Shown: piece by piece, positions 8,718-17,263 of the stretch | Position numbering within the stretch: the first letter of the stretch is position 1 | Layout: each line of letters opens with the position of its first letter | Origin: CAYNKA01 sp964397655 | GTDB taxonomy: Bacteria > Spirochaetota > Spirochaetia > DTKZ01 | DNA: 64,000 nucleotides | Direction of reading: 5' to 3' | NCBI GenBank assembly: GCA_964397655.1 | Contig: CAYNKA010000002.1 | Span: 62,001 to 126,000, forward strand | Position numbers and translations under genes: made by a program | The notes under the pieces: generated by a model | Told to the model about the DNA's origin: nothing | The model's database searches: none | Seen by the model: only the letters and a program-made list of their open reading frames with translations

Positions 8718-11700
8718 AACTCGAAGGCGCCCATGGACCAGCCCGAGCCTCCCGCGGGCGGGGTGCCTCCGGTGGTCCTCGCCGCTCCGGACAGGTCGGT
8801 CGTGAAGCCCGTGCCGCCGAGATCGAGAGCCCCTTCCCGGAGCTCGATCGCCGCCGCGGCGGTGAGACGCCAGTTGAAGGCGATGAAGGCAGCCCTCGTA
8901 GCCGGCAGGGTCGTCCCGCCCTGAAAGATCGAGACGGTCGACGGATTGAGACCCTGGCCCACGTTGTACGTCGTGCCGCCCGGCGTGACGACGCCCGCGT
9001 TCATTGCCGCGTTCGTCGCATAGGTGGTCCCGCTTACGTTGTAGAGGGCGGTCAACCCGTAGATGCAGTTGTTGTCCAGGTCTTGAGGCACGCTGCTGCC
9101 GTTGTTCGTTCCCGCATGAACTCCGTAGCTCGAGGTCGCCCCCACGGCGAAGAGGATGTTGTTCTTCACGTCGGGCGAGGCCGCGGGGGTCGCTCCGCCA
9201 GGGAAGCCCATGAGGAAGAGACCCGCGCTGATGCTTGCGCCGTTCGCCGGGCCGCCGTAGACCGTGTTGTTGTAGATCCTGGGATTCGTGGTCACCGAGG
9301 CACCTGAAGCGTATTGGACCGAGATGCCCATGTTGTTTCCCACAGTCCCTCCCTGGATCACGTTGTTCCTGATCACGATGCTGGTGCCCGCGACCGTGTC
9401 GGGCCTGATGAAGATCCCGTAGGAACCCGTGTAAGTCTCGCTCCCGAAGACGTAATTCCGCTCGACGATCGAGGCCTGACTTCCGGAGTTGAAGAAGATG
9501 GCGTAACAGCCGCCCGATGCACCGGTCGAGCCGCCTTCGATCAACGCGTTGTCGTGGATCCAGGGCCCTGTCCCCGCGGTGTTCTGGACGTGGATGCCGG
9601 CTATCGTAAGCACGGCGGTCGAGGTTCCGGCGGATATCTCCGCGTTCCTGATCTCCGGCGTCGCCCCGTCCACCCAGATCCCGTAGGCATTGCCGTTCGT
9701 GGAGGCGGAGCCTTTTATGGTGTTCTTGTCGACGACCCCCGAGGCCGAGGACAGGAAACGGATTCCGGTCGCCGCCCCGAAGGCGCCCGTGGTTCCGCCG
9801 GTGATGTCGTTGGACTCGTTCAGCCCCGTTCCTCCGATCACGGGGGCCGCGAAGGGTCCAGCCACGCTCATGCCGTTCGCCGCAAAGTCGCCCCCGGAGT
9901 TTCCTCCGGTTATGACGTTGTTGTGGAGGACCGGCGAGCAGGCCGAAGTCCACCCCCCGACCGACACGCCGTAGGCGGGACCGCTTTCCGAGGTCCTCCC
10001 CGTGATGGTGTTGGTCGCGAAGGTCGTGCAGTTCGCCCCGTTCCGGAATTCCACGCCGGTCGCGGCGGTTAAGCCCCCTCCCCCGCCGATCGTGTTGCCG
10101 ACCACGGTAGGCGTCGCCCCTTCTATCCAGAGGCCGAAAGTCGTGTCGTTGTCGCCGCCCGTGATCGTGTTCGTGTCGACCGTGCCCAGGGCCCCGTTCC
10201 TGAACCGGACGCCGATGGAGTTGATGGAGCCGCCGAGGTAACCGAGCCCCGAGATCGTGTTGTTCTGGATGAGGAGGGCGGGATCGGTCGTTTCGCAGTC
10301 GATCCCGATCGAAACGTTGCAATCCCCGCCGCCGATGTAGCTGTTGTTGTGGATGCTCGGGCCCGAGGAGACGACCAGGACTCCCACGGCGGTCCCGCTC
10401 TGGAGCATGCCCGCGTCCCCGCCCCGGAGGCTGACGTTGTCCCCGAGGTAAGTCGCGTTCCCGTTCGTACAGTTCTGGATTTTCACGCCGATGGTCGAGG
10501 CGCTCAGGTTGGCAGTGGTCCCGATGACCGTGGAGCTGTCGAGGAAGGGTCCTCCCGTCCCGGACGAGCCGGAGAAAAACACGCCGATCGTCTCGGCGAG
10601 ACCGGTGCCGCCGTTCACGTCGCAGTAACGGATCGTGAGGTCCGAAGCCCCGTTCACGAAGATCCCGGACGAGTACTGGCAGGAACCGGCGACGCTCCCA
10701 TGGATCATGAAGCCGTCGATCTCCGTGTGGCTCGTCAAGGCCGGCGGAAAGTAGACGGCCCGGTTCGGGCTGCCCGAGGTACCGGCCGCGGTCGACGGGT
10801 CGGAGATCGTCGTGACGTTCGCGGCGGGATCCCGACTGCCGAAACCCATGGCGTAACCGCCGAGGAGCTTCGCGCCGTCCGTCATGACGATCGATTCGTT
10901 GTAGATTTCGGTCTCCACCCGCACCTCGGTCCCGACGGGCTGATTCGCTGCCTGGTTTAACCCGGCCTGAATGGACTTGAGCGGGCCCGTGATGGTGCCC
11001 GTGTCCAAGTCGTCCCCGTTCGTGAGGGTCACGTAGATCGCGTCGCTCGCGACGAAGGAATAGGAGCCGCTCTTGGTCCCGAGGGCGTTGTACGCGATCG
11101 CCTTCACGACCATGCCGTCAGCGAGCGCGATGGGCCCCGTGTAGAGCGTGCCGACCGTCGTGGTCGGGATCGTCGCGCCGTCCGTGGTGTAGCGGATCTT
11201 GGTGCCAACCGCGGAGGCGGACGAGAGCCGGAGGACGGCTCCGGGCACGAAGGCGCCGCCCTTGATGCTGTAGGTGAGATCCGGGGCCAGGTTCGGCTGG
11301 ACGGCCGCAGCCACATAGGTCGCGGTCGTCGTGTAACCCTGCCGGACCATCACCGCCTCGGCGGCGCTATAGACGACCGTCGTATCCGCGTTCAGGATTT
11401 TGACGGTGAGGAGGTAGAAGCCGCTCGCGACAGGGCCGGACCAGGATGCCGCCGACCCGGCGGGCGTCAGGACCAGGGGGATCGAGCTTCCTCCGGCCTT
11501 CGGTTCGAGCACCGCGTCGACCGACGGCGAAGGCACCGAGGCTGCTATGGCGGACCAGTTCAGGTTGAGCGAGAAGGTCCCGTTCCCGCCCGGATTGAAG
11601 GGCAGGATCGTCACCGGGGCGGCCGTAGTCCCCTCGACCACGGTAACGGTCACGGAGCCCCCGCCGATGACGACGCCGCCCGAGTTTCTGGCAGTCACGT

Positions 11701-12091
11701 TGACCGTCCAGGTTCCCTTCGCCACGGGCCCGGAATCCCAGGTACCTGAGGCCGTGGTCCCGGAGCAGACCGCGCCCGAGGGGCCCGAGCCCGATATCTC
11801 GTACGAGGCCGCCACGAGGTCGAGGCCCGCTGGAAAGACGCTCTTGCTCGGGGCGCGGACGGAAGCGGTCCGAGCGGCCCTCGCCTTCGCCGCGGCGAGG
11901 CCGGTGATCGTCACGCGGAAGCCCGTGTAGTCCTTTCCCGTCGTGACGGGCTGCGAGGGAGGAGCGGCGTCACCATCTCCTCCGTCGTGGAGAAGGCCGA
12001 AGAAGCAGGAAGACAGGGTCAACCCCGCGGCGAAAGCCAGGAAAACGAGGGACATGCCGGCATGTTTCGTAGATAGGTTACGGCACCACAT
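8714..12091 (-). CDS. Large beta-helix lipoprotein with chitobiase-like domain (second copy of cassette)
   Basis: The product has 1125 residues from the ATG at 12091, or 1113 if the ATG at 12055 is used. The signal peptide ends in a lipobox, LTLSSC, so the mature protein is probably a lipoprotein. Residues about 45-265 look like two Ig-like domains. About 280-350 match a chitobiase/beta-hexosaminidase C-terminal-like domain (IRYTTDGATIPTT). From about 352 a DUF1565-type start (IQAGLNQA, VRVETEIYNES, LLGGYAMG) leads into a long right-handed parallel beta-helix with many IxNNTI-type turns. The C-terminus WSMGAFEF is typical of such proteins. It is paralogous to the protein at 13021-16302. Function unknown; surface adhesion or polysaccharide contact are possible. 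The start overlaps the preceding gene by 14 bp. Confidence 0.8.
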   Translation of the reverse strand: MWCRNLSTKHAGMSLVFLAFAAGLTLSSCFFGLLHDGGDGDAAPPSQPVTTGKDYTGFRVTITGLAAAKARAARTASVRAPSKSVFPAGLDLVAASYEISGSGPSGAVCSGTTASGTWDSGPVAKGTWTVNVTARNSGGVVIGGGSVTVTVVEGTTAAPVTILPFNPGGNGTFSLNLNWSAIAASVPSPSVDAVLEPKAGGSSIPLVLTPAGSAASWSGPVASGFYLLTVKILNADTTVVYSAAEAVMVRQGYTTTATYVAAAVQPNLAPDLTYSIKGGAFVPGAVLRLSSASAVGTKIRYTTDGATIPTTTVGTLYTGPIALADGMVVKAIAYNALGTKSGSYSFVASDAIYVTLTNGDDLDTGTITGPLKSIQAGLNQAANQPVGTEVRVETEIYNESIVMTDGAKLLGGYAMGFGSRDPAANVTTISDPSTAAGTSGSPNRAVYFPPALTSHTEIDGFMIHGSVAGSCQYSSGIFVNGASDLTIRYCDVNGGTGLAETIGVFFSGSSGTGGPFLDSSTVIGTTANLSASTIGVKIQNCTNGNATYLGDNVSLRGGDAGMLQSGTAVGVLVVSSGPSIHNNSYIGGGDCNVSIGIDCETTDPALLIQNNTISGLGYLGGSINSIGVRFRNGALGTVDTNTITGGDNDTTFGLWIEGATPTVVGNTIGGGGGLTAATGVEFRNGANCTTFATNTITGRTSESGPAYGVSVGGWTSACSPVLHNNVITGGNSGGDFAANGMSVAGPFAAPVIGGTGLNESNDITGGTTGAFGAATGIRFLSSASGVVDKNTIKGSASTNGNAYGIWVDGATPEIRNAEISAGTSTAVLTIAGIHVQNTAGTGPWIHDNALIEGGSTGASGGCYAIFFNSGSQASIVERNYVFGSETYTGSYGIFIRPDTVAGTSIVIRNNVIQGGTVGNNMGISVQYASGASVTTNPRIYNNTVYGGPANGASISAGLFLMGFPGGATPAASPDVKNNILFAVGATSSYGVHAGTNNGSSVPQDLDNNCIYGLTALYNVSGTTYATNAAMNAGVVTPGGTTYNVGQGLNPSTVSIFQGGTTLPATRAAFIAFNWRLTAAAAIELREGALDLGGTGFTTDLSGAARTTGGTPPAGGSGWSMGAFEF

Positions 12092-13031
12092 TGAATTTCA
12101 TCTTCTCCGTGCAGGAATAGGCCCCCCCGCCCCAGGTCACCTCGAGGGTGAGCTCGTATGAGCCCTCGTCCACGTACCCGAGAGGTCCCGTGCCGCCGAC
12201 GGTGAGGGAATTCGCCGAAGCTCCGCTTATCGCGTAGCCGTTCAGGAACCACCTGTAGGCCGGTGAGGCGAAGGAAGCCGGCACCGTAACGCTCACGACC
12301 ATGTCGGTGCCGTAGGGGAGATTAATCGTGCCCGGCGGGGGCGAGCCGTTCACGGTCCAGGCGTAGGCGAGGTTCCCCGGCAGGTTCAGGGTGATGCCGA
12401 CCTCCAGGGGCGTGAAGAAGTAGCTTCCCTGCACCGCGTCCGAAGGCTCGCGGGGCGAAAGCTCCGCCCTCGCCTTGAGCACGCAGGTCGCGGACAACGC
12501 GACGCTGCCGCCGTTTGCGATCACCGTCCCGTTCGAGTCCGAAGGATCGGTCCCGTCCAGGGTGTAGCGGATCTGCGCCGCGGTCGTGGCCGACGTGAGA
12601 GCGACCGAGACCGCGGCGTCGTAGGAACCGGGTCCGGGTGCAGTTGAGGGAGAGTTCACCTTGACGCGATACGAGGCCGAGGCGATGTCGGAGAGGTTCG
12701 CCTCGTCCTTGAAGGCGTAGGCCCTGATCGTGGTAGCCCGGTCGACTGAAATCGGCGCTGAATACGAGATCCAAGCGCCGGAATCCGCCTGCGCGGCGGT
12801 CGCGTCGGTCGTATAGCGGAATTTCGCGCCCTTCTCTCCCGAAAGTCTGACCTGAACGGGCTCGTAGTAGAGGCCCGCCGCGGCGTCGAAGCTCGGGGCG
12901 CTCACGGACTCGAAGGCGACCGACAGATCCCTGCTCTCGCAGGCGAGGAACGCGAGCGCGAGGAGAACCGGAAAGGCGAGCCTCACGGGGCCGGACCGCC
13001 CCGTCGTTCTGTTCATCCTCTCAGTATTCAT
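12078..13031 (-). CDS. Small lipoprotein with two chitobiase-like domains and Ig-like C-terminus (second copy)
   Basis: This 317-residue protein has a signal peptide ending in the lipobox LAFLAC (cysteine near residue 31). Two chitobiase/hexosaminidase C-terminal-like domains follow: the first contains FRYTTDATAA at about 73, the second IRYTLDGTDPSDSNGT at about 160. The last 100 residues form an Ig/PKD-like domain with the pattern YRWFLNGYAISGA. It is a clear paralogue of the protein at 16277-17161, sharing domain order and short identical strings such as IRYTLDGTDP. It overlaps the preceding large gene by 11 bp and the following one by 14 bp, so the four genes are probably translated as one polycistron. 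Its function is unknown. Confidence 0.78.
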   Translation of the reverse strand: MNTERMNRTTGRSGPVRLAFPVLLALAFLACESRDLSVAFESVSAPSFDAAAGLYYEPVQVRLSGEKGAKFRYTTDATAAQADSGAWISYSAPISVDRATTIRAYAFKDEANLSDIASASYRVKVNSPSTAPGPGSYDAAVSVALTSATTAAQIRYTLDGTDPSDSNGTVIANGGSVALSATCVLKARAELSPREPSDAVQGSYFFTPLEVGITLNLPGNLAYAWTVNGSPPPGTINLPYGTDMVVSVTVPASFASPAYRWFLNGYAISGASANSLTVGGTGPLGYVDEGSYELTLEVTWGGGAYSCTEKMKFNVVP

Positions 13032-16000
13032 AGGCCCCCATGGACCAGGGAGCGCTCCTCATGGCCCCGGTGATGTCGTCCGAATATCCCTGCGCAGTAA
13101 GGTCGAGTCCGCCGGTCCGCAGCACCGCCGGGGCGGTCGCCATGAGAGTCCAGTCGTAGGCGAGGAAGGCCGCGAGGGTCGCCGGGAAGACCGTGCCTCC
13201 CGCGAACAGATCGTTCGTCCCCGGAACGCAGACGTCGTTTCCCGCGTTGTTCGCGGCGACTCCGGTCGGCTGGATGCCCGTGTTGATCCCGGCCCCGTCG
13301 TAGTACGAGAAATCGGAGTCCTGGTAGCCGTGAAAGGTGCCGTAGATGAAATTGTTGTCCAGGTCCAGGGGATCGGACGTTCCCGAATACTCCCGGATGC
13401 CTATGCTTCCCGACCCGAGAGTGAAGATGATGTTGTTCCTGATGTCGGGCGAAGCGGAACCCGCGGAGCCGTTCAGGACGATCCCGCTCCCGCTCGCCGA
13501 GGGATCGCCGAAAATCGTGTTGTTGAAGATCCTCGGGCTCAAGGTGACGGCGTTCGCGGTGACGTTGATCCCCACGCCCTCGCTGGTCCCGCTTCCCTGG
13601 ATGACGTTGTTGCGGACGACGACGTTCGCCGCGGCGACGTTCGGGTTGACGTAGACGCCGTAGGCCATCGTCGTGGTGCCTCCGAAGATCCGGTTCTTCT
13701 CGATCAATGCGCTCGACGCATTGCCCGTGATCCAGATCCCGTAGCAGCCTCCGGCGACGGACGAGCCTCCGGTGATGCTCGCGTTGTCGTGGATGTTCGG
13801 CCCCGCGCCGAAGACGTTGTCGATGTAGATGCCGGCGAGGGTATTGCCAGCCGTGGTGGTTCCTCCGCTTATCGTCGCGCCGCTGATATCCGGGGCCGCG
13901 GCGGCGATCGCGATTCCGTAGGTATAGGTTCCTCCTCCCGCCCCCGTCCTGCCCGTGATCGTGTTCTCCAGCAAGAGGCCCGTCGCGGAATTCTCGAACC
14001 GGACCCCCGTGGAATTCCCCGAAATACTCTGCGCGGAGATCGTGTTCGGGACCCCCGGCCCGCCGATGGTCGGGTTCGCGCCGGGGCCGGTCACCATCAT
14101 GCCGAAGGAGTTGCCGTTCGAAGTCGCCCCGCCGCTCGCTATAGTATTTCCGGTTATGACGGGACTGCAGGAAAACCCCGCGGTCGCGACGACGGCGAGG
14201 CCCGTCGAGGCACCGGAGTTCGCGTCGCGGCCGGTGATCGTGTTGTTCGAGAAAACCGCGATGTCGGCCCCGTACCGGAGATCCGCGCCGATGGCGGTCG
14301 TCGCTCCCCCCCCGCCCGTTATCGTATTGTTTTCTATCTCCGGCGTCGAACCGTTCACGAGGAGGCCGATGGACGTGGCGTTCTCCCCTCCCCGGATCGT
14401 GTTCTGGTCCAACCTGCCGAGGGCCCCGTTCAGGAACCTGACCCCGTAGGCGTAACCCGGCCCGGCCGCCACACCAACTCCGTTCACATTCGTGTTCTGG
14501 TCGACGAGCAGGGCCGCCCCGGTCGCGTCGAAGTCCATGCCGACCGCCTCCTGGGCGGACCCTCCTCCGATGTAGGTGTTGGTCACGATCCTCGGCGCGG
14601 AGGCGGAGACGGAGATTCCCTTCGCCGTTCCCGTCGCCAAGGGAGAGCCTCCCCTTATGTCCGTATTCGACGTGACGAGCGTGTCGTTCCCGTTCGTGCA
14701 GTCCGTGATTTTTATTCCTACCGCGATGCCGCTCACTCCGCCCGACGTTCCCCGGACCGTGCTGTTGTCCACGATGGGCCCTCCGGCCCCGGCGGCTCCG
14801 TAGAGAAAGATCCCGTCCGCTTCCACGCTTCCGTTTCCGCCGTTCACCTCGCAGTTCGTTATGGTGAGAGCGGAAGCCCCGTTCACGAAAATTCCGGCCG
14901 TATACTGACAGGCCGCATCCGTGCTGCCCTGGATCTTGAAGCCGTCGAGGACCGCTGTCCCCGTCATGGCCGGCGGGAAGTAGACGGCGCGGTTCGGGTC
15001 GCCGCCGCTTCCCGCGGCCGCGGAAGTGTCCTCGATCCAGGTGTCGTTCCCCAAGGCCCTCGATCCGTAGCCGACGGCGTATCCGCCGTAGACGATCACT
15101 CCCGCCATCGTCACGGACTCGTAATAGGTTCCCGTCTCCACCCGGACCTCGGTCCCCGCGGGCAGGCCGGCGCACTGGTTGATCCCCGCCTGGATCGTCC
15201 GCTTCGGCTGGGCCTGCGTGCCGGGATTCGTGTCGAGCCCCGAGGAAACGCTCACGAAGATCGCCGGGCTGATCGTATAGGACCGGGAATCGTTCCGCGA
15301 CCCCCAGGAGTTGTAGGCGATCGCGTTCACCGTGACGTCCGCCGTGAGCGGGATCGCGCCCGCGTAGACGTTGCCGGCCGTCGTCGTGGGGATCGAGCCG
15401 TCCGTCGTGTAGCGAATCTCGGCGCCGAGCGTAGTCGAGGAGAGAACGAGGCTCGATCCGGTTATGACGGCACCGGCTCCTATGCTGTAGGTGAGATCGG
15501 GCGGCGTGTTCACCATGGCGGCCACGGGAACGTAGGTGGCGACGCTGGTCCGGTCCTTGAAGACGAGGACCGACTCGGTGGTCCCCCAGACAGCGGTGCC
15601 CGAGTTGAGGATCTTCACGGTGAGCAGGTAGGACCCGCTCGGGACGGAGCCGGACCAGGAGGCCGTGCTTCCGGAGAGCGTCGGCGTGAGGGCTGTCGGC
15701 GTCCCGGAAGGCCGGGGCTGGAGCGTCGCCGTCACGGAGGGACTCGGCACCTTGGCGGCCGCAGCGGTCCAGTCGAGGTTCAGGGTGAAAGTCCCGTTCC
15801 CCGTGAAGGGAACGACCGTCACGGGCACGCTCGCGGTCCCCGCGACGACCGTTACGGAGGCGGTGCCTCCGCCCAGGGCGATGCCGCCAGCGTTCTTCGC
15901 GGTCACGGAGACGGTCCAGGACCCCTGGGCCGCCGTCCCCGAATTCCAGGGGAAGGCCGAGGCCGCGAGGTTCGACGCCGAAAGGCTCGCGCCCGCGGGG

Positions 16001-16302
16001 CCGCTGCAGGCGATGTCGTAGAGCGCTGCCGCGAGGTCCAGGCCGGTCGGATTGACCGTCTTCTTTCCCAATCCGGACGCCGCGAGTCCCGAAATCGTCA
16101 CCCTGAAGCCGGTGAAATCGACGGAAGGAGAAACGACGGGAGAGGCCGTGGATTCGTCGCCTCCGGCGTGGAAGATGCCGAAGGAGCAGGAAGAAAGAAC
16201 GAGAAGCGCGGCGAAAGCGAGGATGAGGGCAGGGATCCGAGCCGGCGAGCGGCCGGCGTTCCGCGTTTCGAAGACATCAGGGCACGACATCGAATTCGAC
16301 AT
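13021..16302 (-). CDS. Large beta-helix lipoprotein with chitobiase-like domain (first copy of cassette)
   Basis: The 1093-residue product carries a long Arg-rich n-region and a lipobox LVLSSC (cysteine near residue 39). Two Ig-like segments, a chitobiase-like domain (IRYTTDGSIPTTT, about residues 295-310), and a DUF1565-like entry (TIQAGINQC, VRVETGTYYES, VYGGYAVGYGSRA, about 350-410) precede a long parallel beta-helix. The C-terminus reads WSMGAYEY. Domain order, length and many strings (VYFPPA, DGFKIQGS/DGFMIHGS, GIFVNGAS) match the protein at 8714-12091, so the two arose by duplication. Many predicted rungs contain NNTI/TGN turns. Function unknown; exported and probably surface or periplasmic. 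The start at 16302 overlaps the upstream gene by 26 bp; an ATG four codons later is an alternative. Confidence 0.8.
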   Translation of the reverse strand: MSNSMSCPDVFETRNAGRSPARIPALILAFAALLVLSSCSFGIFHAGGDESTASPVVSPSVDFTGFRVTISGLAASGLGKKTVNPTGLDLAAALYDIACSGPAGASLSASNLAASAFPWNSGTAAQGSWTVSVTAKNAGGIALGGGTASVTVVAGTASVPVTVVPFTGNGTFTLNLDWTAAAAKVPSPSVTATLQPRPSGTPTALTPTLSGSTASWSGSVPSGSYLLTVKILNSGTAVWGTTESVLVFKDRTSVATYVPVAAMVNTPPDLTYSIGAGAVITGSSLVLSSTTLGAEIRYTTDGSIPTTTAGNVYAGAIPLTADVTVNAIAYNSWGSRNDSRSYTISPAIFVSVSSGLDTNPGTQAQPKRTIQAGINQCAGLPAGTEVRVETGTYYESVTMAGVIVYGGYAVGYGSRALGNDTWIEDTSAAAGSGGDPNRAVYFPPAMTGTAVLDGFKIQGSTDAACQYTAGIFVNGASALTITNCEVNGGNGSVEADGIFLYGAAGAGGPIVDNSTVRGTSGGVSGIAVGIKITDCTNGNDTLVTSNTDIRGGSPLATGTAKGISVSASAPRIVTNTYIGGGSAQEAVGMDFDATGAALLVDQNTNVNGVGVAAGPGYAYGVRFLNGALGRLDQNTIRGGENATSIGLLVNGSTPEIENNTITGGGGATTAIGADLRYGADIAVFSNNTITGRDANSGASTGLAVVATAGFSCSPVITGNTIASGGATSNGNSFGMMVTGPGANPTIGGPGVPNTISAQSISGNSTGVRFENSATGLLLENTITGRTGAGGGTYTYGIAIAAAAPDISGATISGGTTTAGNTLAGIYIDNVFGAGPNIHDNASITGGSSVAGGCYGIWITGNASSALIEKNRIFGGTTTMAYGVYVNPNVAAANVVVRNNVIQGSGTSEGVGINVTANAVTLSPRIFNNTIFGDPSASGSGIVLNGSAGSASPDIRNNIIFTLGSGSIGIREYSGTSDPLDLDNNFIYGTFHGYQDSDFSYYDGAGINTGIQPTGVAANNAGNDVCVPGTNDLFAGGTVFPATLAAFLAYDWTLMATAPAVLRTGGLDLTAQGYSDDITGAMRSAPWSMGAYEY

Positions 16303-17161
16303 CCTCCGTGTACGAATATCCCCCCGAGAGGATTTCGAGGGTGAGGGTATAGGCCCCGTAATCCAAGGTGCCCAGGACGCCGGAATTGCCGAGCGTCAAG
16401 GAAACCGAGGTCGCTCCGGGGACCGAGACTCCGTTCAGATACCACTGGTAGGAAGGCGCGGGGAGCGAATGGGTCGCCGTGACGGTCATGTCCGTGCCGT
16501 GGACGAGGCTCGCCGCGGCTCCGGAGAACACGTAGGACACGTTCCCCGGAAGACTGAGCGTGATGCCGATCTCGAAGGCCCCGATGAAGAAATAGCTCCC
16601 CTGAATCACCGCTGACGGATCCCTCGGGGAGAGGAATGCCCGGGCCTTGAGCACCGAATCCGTTGAGATGACGACCGCGGAGCCGTTCGAAATCGCGGTT
16701 CCGTTCGCATCCGTGGGATCGGTCCCGTCCAGGGTGTAGCGGATCACGGCACCCGAGGCCGGGGACGAGATCGCCACCGAAACCGGAGCGGAGTAACTCC
16801 CCGGGGCCTGGGAAAACGAGGGATCCGACGTGACGACCCTGAAATCCGCCGCGGAGACGGGGGAGATGTTCGCCTCGTCCCTGTAGGCGTAGGCCCTGAG
16901 TTTCATCGTCCTGTCCACCGAGACCGGCGATTCGTACGGCATCCAGGCGGAAGCGTCGGAAAGCACGGCGTCGGCGTCGGTCGAATACCGGATCGAGGTG
17001 CCGGACTCGGAGGCGAGTGAAACCGAAATGTCCGTCTCGTACGTGCCGGACGCCGTTCCGATTACCGGAGCCGCCAAGGTCTCGATGAGGGGCGTAAAAT
17101 CGTTCCTGCCGCAGGACGCGGATAGAATCGCGAATGTCGCCAAGGTGATGAAAATGCGCAT
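16277..17161 (-). CDS. Small lipoprotein with two chitobiase-like domains and Ig-like C-terminus (first copy)
   Basis: The 294-residue protein begins with a short signal peptide ending in the lipobox ILSASC (cysteine at residue 17). Residues about 35-110 and 115-185 are chitobiase-C-terminal-like domains (IRYSTDAD; IRYTLDGTDPTDANGT), followed by SPRDPSAVIQGSYFF, which has a near copy in the paralogue at 12078-13031. The C-terminal Ig/PKD-like domain holds YQWYLNGVSVPGA. This is the first gene of the minus-strand cassette, and a possible promoter lies just upstream at 17188-17216. No catalytic residues are apparent, so a binding or structural role for its beta-helix partner is a reasonable inference, not a demonstrated fact. 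Confidence 0.78.
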   Translation of the reverse strand: MRIFITLATFAILSASCGRNDFTPLIETLAAPVIGTASGTYETDISVSLASESGTSIRYSTDADAVLSDASAWMPYESPVSVDRTMKLRAYAYRDEANISPVSAADFRVVTSDPSFSQAPGSYSAPVSVAISSPASGAVIRYTLDGTDPTDANGTAISNGSAVVISTDSVLKARAFLSPRDPSAVIQGSYFFIGAFEIGITLSLPGNVSYVFSGAAASLVHGTDMTVTATHSLPAPSYQWYLNGVSVPGATSVSLTLGNSGVLGTLDYGAYTLTLEILSGGYSYTEDVEFDVVP

Positions 17162-17187
17162 GTCGAATCGTGCTCGTCCTGCACACT

Positions 17188-17216
17188 AATGTATCACGGG
17201 TATCGCTTTTTGCACA
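17188..17216 (-). promoter_or_regulatory. Putative promoter for the lipoprotein cassette
   Basis: On the minus strand a TGTGCA hexamer (17211-17216) and a TACATT hexamer (17188-17193) are separated by 17 bp, each matching the sigma-70 consensus at 4 of 6 positions. Transcription would start near 17181, giving a leader of about 20 nt to the ATG at 17161. Confidence 0.35.
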
Positions 17217-17228
17217 CGGAAACAGCGA

Positions 17229-17257
17229 CTGACACCGGGAGGTAAATGTGTTATCTT
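17229..17257 (+). promoter_or_regulatory. Putative promoter for the hrpA-type helicase, giving a leaderless mRNA
   Basis: CTGACA (17229-17234) and TATCTT (17252-17257) are separated by 17 bp. The -10 ends 6 nt before the ATG at 17264, so the start site would fall on or next to the start codon. This favours the ATG at 17264 over the in-frame ATG at 17246, which lies inside the spacer. Confidence 0.5.
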
Positions 17258-17263
17258 TGGTGC

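Larger units (their letters stand above)
8714..17161 (-). repeat. Tandem duplication of a two-gene lipoprotein cassette (A-B-A-B)
   Basis: Read on the minus strand, the order is small lipoprotein (17161-16277), large beta-helix lipoprotein (16302-13021), small lipoprotein (13031-12078), large beta-helix lipoprotein (12091-8714). The two small proteins share domain order and exact strings, and so do the two large ones. All three junctions overlap by 11-26 bp. This is best explained by duplication of a two-gene unit followed by divergence. Confidence 0.75.

Noticed and set aside
7617..10322. A 901-codon open frame on the - strand across 7617-10322
   Set aside because: It spans two real genes in other frames, has no signal, and its composition (His/Arg/Gly/Asp-rich) is that of a shadow.
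13330..16344. A 1004-codon open frame on the + strand opposite the beta-helix gene
   Set aside because: It is the antisense shadow of a high-GC gene, has Arg/Gly/Asp-rich composition without domains, and the minus-strand frame has a lipobox and clear domains.
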